A stretch of DNA of 64,000 nucleotides from JAAFIP01 sp031367325 (GTDB taxonomy: Bacteria; Pseudomonadota; Gammaproteobacteria; Burkholderiales; Burkholderiaceae_C), in NCBI GenBank assembly GCA_031367325.1, contig JANLPQ010000007.1, forward strand, positions 1 through 64,000, in the 5' to 3' direction. Shown here piece after piece: positions 1-7,377 of this stretch. Under the pieces are notes generated by a model. The model saw only the letters and a list, made by a program, of their open reading frames with translations, made no database searches and had not been told where the DNA came from. The position numbers and the translations under genes were made by a program. Each line of letters opens with the position of its first letter. Position 1 is the stretch's first letter.

Positions 1-660
1 CTCGGCGATGCGTTCTAAAAAGTCGGTGCCCATGCCGGCGTTAAAACGCTCGGGGTCGGGTGAGGCTAGCACCAGCATGCCAAAGGCATCGGGTGCGGCA
101 CCGGCGCGCAGGGGGATGAGCGCGACTGACATGGCCAGTTCGGGCTGGGCCAGCCAGGTGACGGCTTCAAAGCTGGAGTTAACGCCGCAGTAGGGGGCGG
201 TAATCGACGACGCAAAAGCTTTAGCGTCTTCACTGACATTCATGGCAAAGGCTTGGTCAGAGAACAGGCCGTTGGTGCCCCACACTTTGATGGCCACTTG
301 CGGTACTAAAAACTGGTGCTTTAGCTCGCGCGTTAGCACGTCGGGCAGGTCGATAGCGTGGTGGGTGAGCAGCATGTTGCGCGTCCAGCGCTGCAGCTTG
401 TCGGCGATCATCACGTTGTCGTTGCCGTTGCGCACCATGTCCATGATGCGATGCTCTAGCGTTTTTATTTTCTCGCGCAGCATCTCGGCTTGGCGCTCTT
501 GCAGGCTAACGGCGCGCGCGCCGTGGCCGCTAGACAGCTGCACGGTGGACAGCAGCTGGGCGTGGCGCTCAAAAAAGTCGGGCGTGTTGACCAGGAACTG
601 GGCAATGTCGGCCTCGGTGATGGGCGGTACATCGTTGTGGGCGCTGGTTTTAATGGTCAT
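1..660 (-). CDS. DUF484 family protein (partial, C-terminus beyond window)
   Basis: The minus-strand frame opens with ATG at 660, preceded by an AGGAAG ribosome site, and stays open to base 1, giving 220 residues. The N-terminal segment ITEADIAQFLVNTPDFF (residues 14-30) and the following helical stretch with ERQAEMLREKIKTLEHR are typical of DUF484, a GAF-like family of unknown function. It begins 22 bases after the dapF stop; dapF-DUF484-xerC is a common proteobacterial order, so a recombinase gene may follow outside the window. The function is unknown and the C-terminus is not visible. Confidence 0.85.
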   Translation of the reverse strand, partial: MTIKTSAHNDVPPITEADIAQFLVNTPDFFERHAQLLSTVQLSSGHGARAVSLQERQAEMLREKIKTLEHRIMDMVRNGNDNVMIADKLQRWTRNMLLTHHAIDLPDVLTRELKHQFLVPQVAIKVWGTNGLFSDQAFAMNVSEDAKAFASSITAPYCGVNSSFEAVTWLAQPELAMSVALIPLRAGAAPDAFGMLVLASPDPERFNAGMGTDFLERIAE

Positions 661-682
661 CGGGTCTTCCTGCAACAAAAAT

Positions 683-1675
683 TTAGGTGAGGTTATGGGG
701 GGCAATGGGCATGGCGGGTGCATTGGGCATTTGGGGTGCACTGGGCACTTTGGGTACATCTGGCACGTCCGGTACGTCAATCGTACCTTGGTACACGGTA
801 GTGGCCGGGCCGGTCATCATTACCGGGGCTTGCAAGCCTTCAGTCATGCCCGCCCACGCCACTGTTAGCACACCACCGCGTGCATGCACATCCACCCGGC
901 TGCCCAACAACCCTAGCCGAACGCCTGCCACCACAGCGGCGCAGGCCCCCGTGCCGCAAGCCAGTGTTTCACCCGCACCGCGCTCGTACACGCGCAGTTT
1001 GATGTGCGACCGGCTGACAATTTGCATAAAACCTGCGTTGACGCGGCGTGGAAAGGCGGGGTGCGATTCAACCCACGGGCCCACGGTGTGCACGGCTACG
1101 GTGTCAACGTCTTGCACTATTTGCACGGCATGCGGGTTGCCCATGGACAGTACGGCAACCTCTGCAGGCATATCATTTACTATCGATTCCATAGCTGCTT
1201 GAGCAGGTTTTACTTGGGTTAGATGCCATTTTTGCCATAAATTTTGCTCTCCCAGCACCACGCGGGCATATTGGGCATCAAACGGTATATCGGCCAGGTC
1301 AAACACCGGCGCGCCCATGTTCACAGTCACGCGGCCATCGGCTTGCTCGGTCAGCACTAAGGTGTTGTTGATGGTTTTTACGCGGATGGTGGTTTTGTCG
1401 GTCAGGCCCCGCTCGCGCACATAGCGCACAAAGCAGCGCGAGCCGTTGCCGCAGTGCTCTACCTCGCCGCCGTCGGCGTTGTGGATAACGTAGGCAAAGT
1501 CAACACTGCTGTCAGGCGCAAGCCGCACGCTCAATATTTGATCAGCCCCCACACCAAAGTGCCGGTCGCCTAAAAAACGGTACTGCGCGGCTGTCAAACC
1601 TAGTCGCCCACGCGTTTCGTCTAGCACGACAAAGTCGTTGCCCGCGCCTTGCATTTTGGTAAAGTGGATCTGCAT
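683..1675 (-). CDS. dapF: Diaminopimelate epimerase with repeat-coded insert and Pro-rich tail
   Basis: Interconverts LL- and meso-diaminopimelate for lysine and peptidoglycan synthesis in the cytoplasm. The two catalytic cysteines are in HCGNGSRC (Cys75) and ACGTGACA (Cys240); SMGNPHAV is at 177-184. At 330 residues it is longer than the usual 275-290. Two additions explain this: residues about 152-166 (HLTQVKPAQAAMESIV) are translated from a copy of the short CTAT-N7-ATAG repeat, placed in the loop before SMGNPHAV, and residues 301-330 form a degenerate VPD/VPK/MPN proline-rich tail after the normal TGPATTVYQGTI end. It lies 22 bases after livM, so livM-dapF-DUF484 may be one transcript. 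Confidence 0.95.
   Translation of the reverse strand: MQIHFTKMQGAGNDFVVLDETRGRLGLTAAQYRFLGDRHFGVGADQILSVRLAPDSSVDFAYVIHNADGGEVEHCGNGSRCFVRYVRERGLTDKTTIRVKTINNTLVLTEQADGRVTVNMGAPVFDLADIPFDAQYARVVLGEQNLWQKWHLTQVKPAQAAMESIVNDMPAEVAVLSMGNPHAVQIVQDVDTVAVHTVGPWVESHPAFPRRVNAGFMQIVSRSHIKLRVYERGAGETLACGTGACAAVVAGVRLGLLGSRVDVHARGGVLTVAWAGMTEGLQAPVMMTGPATTVYQGTIDVPDVPDVPKVPSAPQMPNAPAMPIAPHNLT
1180..1206 (+). repeat. Short hairpin repeat, copy 1 (inside dapF)
   Basis: CTAT, loop CGATTCC, ATAG, then CTGCTTGAGCAG, followed by the long tail TTTTACTTGGGTTA to base 1221. The dapF strand reads through it as PAQAAMESIV. Confidence 0.9.
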
Positions 1676-1697
1676 AAGTTGCCATTATCCCGCAGTG

Positions 1698-2804
1698 CTA
1701 GCGGGCTGGCGGTAAAACCTTGTGCCCATGTTCGGGCGCGGGCCACAGGCCGCGCGGGCGCAGCACCACGGCGCTGATCATGGCCACCGCGATGAGCAGC
1801 TGGCGCAAAATGCCAGCGTCCAGGCGGCCATCGGTCATCTCCTGCAGGGGGCCCACCACGTAGCGCAGCATCTCGGGCAAAGCCGTGAGCAGCACCGCGC
1901 CCAAGATGACACCCGGAATGTGGCCTATGCCGCCAAACACCACCATCGCCACAATCATCACCGACTCTTGCAGGCTGAATGATTCAGGCGACACGTAGCC
2001 CTGGAAAGCCCCAAACATCGCGCCCGCCACGCCGCCAAAGCTGGCCCCCAGCGCAAAGGCCAGCAGTTTCATGTTGCGGGTGTTGACGCCCATGGCCTCG
2101 GCGGCTACCTCGTCGTCACGAATCGCCATCCACGCGCGGCCTATGCGCGAGCCCTGCAAGCGGTAGCACACGGCCACCGTCAGCACCGTCAACACCAAAA
2201 ACAAGTAGTAGTACAAAGTAACCGACGATAGGCTGTAGCTGCCCCGCACTAAATCCAGGTTCAAGCGCTGGCCCAGATCCAGGCCAAAAAAGCTGACCGA
2301 GTCTATTTGGCCCAAGCCCCGGGCACCGTTGGTGATGTTGGCAGGGTGGCCCAAGTTGTTGATAAAAATTCGCACAATCTCGCCAAACCCCAGCGTGACG
2401 ATGGCCAAATAATCGCCGCGCAGCTTCAGCGTAGGCGCGCCCAGCACCGTACCAAAAAACGCAGCCAGCACAGCAGCTAGCGGAATAGTCACCCACCAAG
2501 GCGTATGCAAGCCCGCCGGGAACATCGTGGCGATAAACACAAAATGCTCGGGCAAGTGCTGCGACGTGAGCAGCGCAAACAGGTAGGCCCCCACAGCATA
2601 AAAAGCCACGTAGCCCAGGTCTAGCAGGCCCGCATAGCCCACCACAATATTCATGCCCAGCGCCATCATGATGTACAGCAGGCAGGTGTCGGCAATACGC
2701 ACCCAATGGTCGCCAAAATCTTGTAGCGCCCATGGCAGCAGCAGTAATGCGCCTGTTGCGGCATACCGCGCCGTCTTGTGGTGAAGGTTTATAAGATGTT
2801 GCAT
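1698..2804 (-). CDS. livM: Branched-chain amino acid ABC transporter permease (LivM type)
   Basis: Inner-membrane permease of a HAAT-family importer, very hydrophobic with about eight or more membrane segments. The LivM signature NIVVGYAGLLDLGYVAFYAV lies near residues 50-70, and the cytoplasmic coupling loop contains GRAWMAIRDDEVAAEAMGVN. The frame extends upstream to a GTG at 2849, but I prefer the ATG at 2804 (MQHLINLHHK), which gives 369 residues and removes an atypical leader. No livH, livG or livF genes lie beside it; a LivK-type receptor is on the opposite strand about 0.9 kb away. The permease therefore looks separated from the rest of its transporter. Confidence 0.9.
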   Translation of the reverse strand: MQHLINLHHKTARYAATGALLLLPWALQDFGDHWVRIADTCLLYIMMALGMNIVVGYAGLLDLGYVAFYAVGAYLFALLTSQHLPEHFVFIATMFPAGLHTPWWVTIPLAAVLAAFFGTVLGAPTLKLRGDYLAIVTLGFGEIVRIFINNLGHPANITNGARGLGQIDSVSFFGLDLGQRLNLDLVRGSYSLSSVTLYYYLFLVLTVLTVAVCYRLQGSRIGRAWMAIRDDEVAAEAMGVNTRNMKLLAFALGASFGGVAGAMFGAFQGYVSPESFSLQESVMIVAMVVFGGIGHIPGVILGAVLLTALPEMLRYVVGPLQEMTDGRLDAGILRQLLIAVAMISAVVLRPRGLWPAPEHGHKVLPPAR

Positions 2805-2995
2805 AAAGGCGATGTCAGCATAGCAGAGGTACCCAAGCCTTGGCCTCACAGCGCACGCGCTGTATCGTAGAAATAGGACGCGCTGTATTTTGGGAACTGT
2901 GAGCGCTGTTTTCTAGGCTTAGCCCATCATAAAAACTGATAAAGCTAGATAAACTAAGCCATCATCACGAACCCACAAACTACAGAGCCCCCACC

Positions 2996-3574
2996 ATGCG
3001 CATTCCCGACTGGACCCCCACCGCCCACCCACAGCCTGCCGCCCTGGTAGACGCCATCAAAGCCCGCCGTGGTGGCCAGCTGATTAACCTGGACAAAGCC
3101 CTGCTGTGGAGCGAGCCCCTGGCACGCGGCTGGAACGTGTACCTTAAAGCCGTGCGCACCGAGCTGCCCACCAGCCGCAAACTGCGCGAACTGGCCATCT
3201 GCACCGTAGCCCTGCTAACCGGCGCAGCCTACGAATACCACCACCACGCCCCCGACTTTTTAGCCGCAGGCGGCACGCAGCGCGAACTAGACGATTTAGC
3301 CGTGTTTGTAGCCCGTTTTTCAGAGGTAAATAGCCTAGTAACCCAAGCAATACCTGCTCAATCAGCTATTGAAACCATAGTTATGCAGTACGCCGCAGAG
3401 ATGACCGTCAACGTCAAAGTAAACGACTCCACCTTCGCCGCACTACAACAGCACTTTGACACCACGCAGATAGTCGAGCTGACCAGTGCGATTGCTACCT
3501 ACAACATGGTGGCTAGGTTTTTAGTAGCACTGGGGGTGTCGCCGGAAGACGCTGTTACCAGTACAAGTAACTAG
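2996..3574 (+). CDS. Carboxymuconolactone decarboxylase (CMD)-family protein
   Basis: A 192-residue protein with the AhpD/CMD-like helical fold, recognisable from LINLDKALLWSEPLARGWN and from LRELAICTVALLTGAAYEY followed by HHHAPDFLAAG. Only one cysteine is in the active-site helix, so the CxxC of AhpD peroxidase-type members is absent; a redox role is doubtful and the substrate is unknown. Residues about 115-129 (SLVTQAIPAQSAIETIV) are translated from a copy of the short repeat and resemble the dapF insert. The ATG at 2996 has no good ribosome site (CCCCCACC precedes it). Divergent from livM. Confidence 0.75.
   Translation: MRIPDWTPTAHPQPAALVDAIKARRGGQLINLDKALLWSEPLARGWNVYLKAVRTELPTSRKLRELAICTVALLTGAAYEYHHHAPDFLAAGGTQRELDDLAVFVARFSEVNSLVTQAIPAQSAIETIVMQYAAEMTVNVKVNDSTFAALQQHFDTTQIVELTSAIATYNMVARFLVALGVSPEDAVTSTSN
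3354..3380 (-). repeat. Short hairpin repeat, copy 2 (inside CMD-family gene)
   Basis: On the minus strand: CTAT, loop GGTTTCA, ATAG, then CTGATTGAGCAG, tail to 3339 ending TTGGGTTA. The gene reads it as PAQSAIETIV. Confidence 0.88.
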
Positions 3575-3711
3575 TTAGAGTTACTTTAAAAAAACCAAAA
3601 AAAATACTATTCGGTGGCGGCAAGCACGTAATACCCGTTTGTTTCAATCAAGTAACAAATAATCAAACTGCTTTGCTGCTAAGCTGTAAGTTAATACTAA
3701 GGGGATGTAAC

Positions 3712-4827
3712 TTGCAATGCTTAACAATATTAACAACATGTGTTTTTCTGGTTTTTTACCTTGGTGCTGCGCAAGCCCAGCTGCTAATAGGCCAAACCGC
3801 TGGCTACACCGGCATCGTCGGCCCCGGCGTTAAAGAAACCGCCGATGGTGCCAAACTGTACATAGACGCTACCAACGCACGCGGCGGTGTCTATGGCCAA
3901 AAGATTGAACTGATCTCACTAGACGACAAATTTGACCCCAAACTGGCCGCAGAAAACGCTCGCATCCTGATTGAAGAAAAAAACGTGCTGGCCTTGTTTC
4001 TAGGCCGGGGCACACCGACTACTGAGGCTATTTTTCCTATAGTTGAAAAAGCGGGTATTCCATACCTTGCACCCTCCACTGGTGCCATGTCTTTACATGA
4101 ACCCGTTAAAAAGCATATTTTCAACGTGCGTGCGCCCTACCAGGCTGAAGGCATCTTGGCCGTAAAGCACCTAAGCTCGATAGGTATCACCCGTATCGCG
4201 GTAGTGCATGTGGACGACGGTTTTGGCAAAGACGGTCTTACGGGGGCGCTCAAAGGGTTTGACGCGGTCAGCGCAAAACCCTTATTTGTAGAGAAGTACG
4301 ACCGTACCAAGCCCGAGCTGGCCCCCTTTGCCCTGCGTGCTGCCAAAGAAGAGGCCCAAGCGGTTATTTTTGTGGGCGCGCCCGGTGCGGTCAAAGACTT
4401 TCTTACTGCCTTGCGCGGGGCGGGTTCTGGCGCACAAGTCATCACCTTGTCTAATAACGCATCGGGCAGCTTTGCCAATACATTGGGTGTTAATGCACGC
4501 GGCGTTATCGTAACGCAGGTGTTTCCGGGCGAGCGCAACTCGGGCCACCCTTTTGTCAGCGAAGCCCTCACGCTGGCCACCGCCAAAGGCATCAAAGAGC
4601 TAACGCCTTCGATGCTAGAAGGCTTTGCCGCAGCCAAGGTGCTGGTAGAAGCCCTTAACCGCACGGGCCCCAACCCCACGCGCGAGAAGCTGCAGCGCAC
4701 CCTAGAAAACTTCAAACCCTACGACCTAGGCGGCAAACTGGTAGTAGAGTTCACCCCAAAAGACCACACCGGCTTGCGCTACGCCGACCTCAGCATCATT
4801 GCTTATGATGGGAAATTTAAGCGCTAA
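3712..4827 (+). CDS. ABC transporter periplasmic substrate-binding protein (LivK/Peripla_BP_6 family)
   Basis: Periplasmic receptor of the branched-chain amino acid/amide type. A hydrophobic signal peptide (LTILTTCVFLVFYLGAAQA) is followed by mature QLLIGQTAGYTGIVGPGVKE and the family segment GGVYGQKIELISLDDKFDP. The frame is open from a TTG at 3673, but I place the start at the TTG at 3712 because AAGGGG at 3699-3704 lies seven bases upstream; this gives 371 residues. The ligand cannot be told from sequence; members bind amino acids, amides or aromatic acids. No transporter genes are beside it on this strand, so it may serve a distant permease, possibly the livM nearby. Confidence 0.88.
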   Translation: MQCLTILTTCVFLVFYLGAAQAQLLIGQTAGYTGIVGPGVKETADGAKLYIDATNARGGVYGQKIELISLDDKFDPKLAAENARILIEEKNVLALFLGRGTPTTEAIFPIVEKAGIPYLAPSTGAMSLHEPVKKHIFNVRAPYQAEGILAVKHLSSIGITRIAVVHVDDGFGKDGLTGALKGFDAVSAKPLFVEKYDRTKPELAPFALRAAKEEAQAVIFVGAPGAVKDFLTALRGAGSGAQVITLSNNASGSFANTLGVNARGVIVTQVFPGERNSGHPFVSEALTLATAKGIKELTPSMLEGFAAAKVLVEALNRTGPNPTREKLQRTLENFKPYDLGGKLVVEFTPKDHTGLRYADLSIIAYDGKFKR

Positions 4828-4976
4828 GCATAAATCACGCTTGCAGATTTATGCTCTTACACAGTGTGCTGCGGCGATGGAGCCTGCTCGCGGTTAACTT
4901 TGGTGCTGTGTAGCATGCAAATCATCATAATTCACGCGGGTTTTCACAGTGTTTTAGCCGTTCTAGTCCGCAGAAC

Positions 4977-5003
4977 CTGCTCAACCAGCTATGCAATTAA
5001 TAG
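4977..5003 (-). repeat. Short hairpin repeat, copy 3 (intergenic)
   Basis: On the minus strand: CTAT, loop TAATTGC, ATAG, CTGGTTGAGCAG. Its tail (TTCTGCGG, then CTAGAACGGCTAAAACACTG) is the second tail type, shared with the copies at 23.7 and 63.5 kb. Confidence 0.88.
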
Positions 5004-5032
5004 TGGCTATCCATCCGACAACCTAACCGAAA

Positions 5033-5196
5033 CGCGGGCTGTTCAACCCAGGCAAAGAACAATGTGACGAGTCGGGCTCGTCTCGATGAAAAATACTACG
5101 ACAGGCGCGCGGTACAAAAGCTAGCTAAATACAACGCAATTTCGCGCGTGTTTTCGGAGTATTTTTCGCGAAAGAGATGCCCGGCTCGAGTCCAGC
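5033..5196 (+). repeat. Long structured element, copy A
   Basis: Begins CGCGGGCTGTTCAACCC, contains CAAAGAACAATGTGACGAGT, and ends GCCCGGCTCGAGTCCAGC. Internal complementarity: GACGA pairs with TCGTC, and GAAAAATAC with GTATTTTTC around a GCGCG/CGCGC-flanked variable centre. Near-identical blocks recur at 23.83, 55.53 (deleted) and 63.3 kb. It has no plausible coding function. Confidence 0.85.
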
Positions 5197-5282
5197 TTAG
5201 TCGGAGATAACGCCTAGCCTAGCGACCATCGCAGGCGAGAAAGATAGGCACGGCATGAACCTATCAAGCCCAGCAAAGGCCA

Positions 5283-6251
5283 TCAATCCGCCTTAATCCC
5301 GTTGTCTTTGACCACCTTAGCCCAAATATCCATCTGCTTGTCGATAAACGCGCGCGCCACTTCGGGCGAGCCACCCACGATGTCTATGCCTTGTGCGTCT
5401 AGCTTCTTGGCAATGTCAACGTTCTTCAGCGCTTTGTTCACTTCTTCGTTCATGCGCTTCAAAATCTCGGGCGGGGTTTTGGCTGGGGCTACGATGGCCC
5501 ACCAAGCGGGGGCGTCAAACCCGGTAATGCCGCTTTCGGCCATGGTGGGTACATTGGGCAAGTCGGGGCTGCGCTTGGCACTGCTGACGACCAGCGGGCG
5601 CATGCGGCCACTGTCGATATGCGGCTTGGTTAAAAACACGGTGCCGATAGACAGCGGCACGTGGCCTGCAATGGCGTCGTTCATCAGCGGGCCGCCGCCT
5701 TTGTAGGGAATGTGTTGCCAGTCAAGGCCGTTGTTTTTGCCAATCAACGCCATGGCCAAATGGCCTAGCGACCCGCTGCCAATGGTGCCAAAGCTAACAT
5801 TCTTTTTAGCCTTGGCCGCGGCCATCACGTCGGCAAAAGTTTTGTATTCGCTGCCCGCAAACGTGGCCAGCACCATAGGCGCGGTGCCGATCAAGGCGAT
5901 GGGGGCTAAGTCTTTGCGGGTGTCGAAGGTAATGTTAGGAATGAGCGCCGGGTTAACCGCATGCGTATCAAACACCACGGCAAAGGTGTAGCCGTCGGCT
6001 GCGGCCTGTGCCACCTGCGCGGTGCCAATAGCGCCGGATGCGCCGCCTTTATTTTCTACAATGATGCTTTGGCCCAGCTGGGCTTGAAGCGGCTGCGCCA
6101 AGATGCGCGCCACTTGGTCGACCGAGCCGCCGGGCGGGAACACCGCTACCAGTTTGATAGGCTGCTTGGTAGGCCACGCCTGCGCCAGCGCAGACAAAGG
6201 CAAGGTGGTGACAGCGACGGCAGCCAAGGTTAAAAGCCAGATTTTCTTCAT
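5283..6251 (-). CDS. Bug-family tripartite tricarboxylate transporter substrate-binding protein
   Basis: Periplasmic solute receptor of the TctC/Bug family. The signal peptide MKKIWLLTLAAVAVTTLPLS ends in ALAQA; mature PTKQPIKLVAVFPPGGSVDQ carries the family ligand-loop motif, and GTIGSGSLGHLAMALI and YKGGGPLMNDAIAGHVP are typical. The frame extends upstream to 6320, but the ATG at 6251 has a GGAAA ribosome site and begins the signal peptide, giving 323 residues. No tctA/tctB partner is adjacent, as is common for Bug genes in Burkholderiales. The SDR gene upstream is on the same strand with a 99-base gap. The ligand is unknown, probably a carboxylate. Confidence 0.9.
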   Translation of the reverse strand: MKKIWLLTLAAVAVTTLPLSALAQAWPTKQPIKLVAVFPPGGSVDQVARILAQPLQAQLGQSIIVENKGGASGAIGTAQVAQAAADGYTFAVVFDTHAVNPALIPNITFDTRKDLAPIALIGTAPMVLATFAGSEYKTFADVMAAAKAKKNVSFGTIGSGSLGHLAMALIGKNNGLDWQHIPYKGGGPLMNDAIAGHVPLSIGTVFLTKPHIDSGRMRPLVVSSAKRSPDLPNVPTMAESGITGFDAPAWWAIVAPAKTPPEILKRMNEEVNKALKNVDIAKKLDAQGIDIVGGSPEVARAFIDKQMDIWAKVVKDNGIKAD

Positions 6252-6350
6252 ACTATTTCCAATAAAAAGTTGAGCGTTGCACCACTTAAACACGTTTAAG
6301 TTGGGCCAGCTGCAAGGCAAAAAATGCCCAGTTTGGTCGACACGATAATT

Positions 6351-7328
6351 CTACGGACGCCTTTTTGCGTTCTCAGCTGTATTTCTACGTATCCACTTTT
6401 GCTGCATCCAGCGCACCAGGCCGCGCGCCATGCGGTTGTCGGTAATCATCGATCCGCGTTGCAGCACCTTGGGCGTTTCGGCCAGGTGAAAGCCGTCAAA
6501 CTTGTCGTTGCTGCCGCCCATGCCCACCAGCGGCCAGTGGCGGCGGGCCGTGGGGGCGGCACCGTCAATCTTGAGGCACGCACCGCTGATAAACGCAGCA
6601 GCCGGCGACAGCAGGTAGCAGATGGCGCTGGACACCTCACTTTCGGTGCCCAGGCGCTGCAGTGGCACGTCGTGGTGAATGCTGCGGATCAGCGGGCTCA
6701 TGATGGGTGGGTATTTGTCCATGCCGCTGGTGGCAATAAAACCGGGAGCCACAGCATTCGCGCGCACGGGGGCCCACTCTAGCGCCATGGTCTCGGTTAA
6801 ATTCAGCATGCCCGCGCGGGCTGCGCCGCTGTGGCCCATGCCGGGGGCCGCGCCCCACATGTCCATGATGATGTTGACGATACTGCCCGATTTTTGCAGC
6901 CGCATGGCTTGGTTGTAGCATTCGCGCGCCACTAAAAATCCGCCCGTGAGGTTGCTGCGCACCACTGCGTCAAACCCTTTGGCGCTGATGCGGTGCAAAG
7001 GGCTGGGGAACTGCCCGCCCGCGTTGTTAACCAGCCCATCAATGCGGCCAAAGCGTAGCGCGATCTCGCCAATAACCGTTGTAACGCGCTCTTCATCGCG
7101 AATATCCACTGCAAAACAAGCTGCTAACCCTTGATTAGCCTCAATCTCTTGCTGCACTTTTTGCAGCTTGTCTAACGTGCGCCCCAGCAGTACCACCTGC
7201 GCCCCCAGGCTGGCCAGCTCGTGCGCAGTGCAGCGCCCCATGCCCGACCCCGCACCTGTCACCACAATGACTTGGCCGCTGAATAAATCGGCGCGAAAAA
7301 TGCTTTGATAACCTGTGGTGTCGCTCAT
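6351..7328 (-). CDS. SDR-family oxidoreductase (trans-2-enoyl-CoA reductase/citronellol dehydrogenase-like)
   Basis: A 325-residue Rossmann-fold oxidoreductase. The cofactor motif TGAGSGMG is at 24-31, and NNAGGQFPSPL follows the fourth strand. Where classical SDRs have YxxxK, this protein reads GHSGAARAGMLNLT, with His in the Tyr position and Arg in the Lys position; this resembles peroxisomal 2-enoyl-CoA reductase relatives, whose usual catalytic Tyr a few residues on is Leu here. A C-terminal extension of about 60 residues after SGACLKIDGAA is seen in the citronellol-dehydrogenase-like group. Activity is therefore uncertain. Confidence 0.8.
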   Translation of the reverse strand: MSDTTGYQSIFRADLFSGQVIVVTGAGSGMGRCTAHELASLGAQVVLLGRTLDKLQKVQQEIEANQGLAACFAVDIRDEERVTTVIGEIALRFGRIDGLVNNAGGQFPSPLHRISAKGFDAVVRSNLTGGFLVARECYNQAMRLQKSGSIVNIIMDMWGAAPGMGHSGAARAGMLNLTETMALEWAPVRANAVAPGFIATSGMDKYPPIMSPLIRSIHHDVPLQRLGTESEVSSAICYLLSPAAAFISGACLKIDGAAPTARRHWPLVGMGGSNDKFDGFHLAETPKVLQRGSMITDNRMARGLVRWMQQKWIRRNTAENAKRRP

Positions 7329-7377
7329 AGTCTGAATGTTTTAATGCAAGAAAACGTAACTCGTGGAATAATTTAGT

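Larger units (their letters stand above)
4828..5282. other. Intergenic region built from repeats
   Basis: These 455 bases between a LivK-type receptor and a convergent Bug receptor hold no convincing gene. Short repeat copy 3 and long element copy A occupy most of it. The remaining sequence to 5282 shows nothing recognisable. Confidence 0.7.

Noticed and set aside
242..868. A 208-codon open frame on the plus strand
   Set aside because: It is antisense to the DUF484 and dapF genes, both of which have clear family motifs; its translation is low-complexity and unlike any protein.
2116..2733. A 205-codon open frame on the minus strand, shifted relative to livM
   Set aside because: It lies wholly inside livM in another frame of a GC-rich gene and has no recognisable domain or start signal; it is a composition shadow.
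4864..5067. A possible small protein sharing FHSVL and RRTCSTSYAINS with frames at 23612-23863 and 63436-63636
   Set aside because: The similarity follows shared repeat nucleotides in all frames, there is no ribosome site, and the frames end within the long element. A conserved DNA or RNA element explains it better than a protein family.
5184..5196. T-arm-like bases (GGCTCGAGTCC) suggesting a tRNA or tRNA-derived element
   Set aside because: No acceptor, anticodon or D arm can be folded around it, and the full cloverleaf is absent in all copies.
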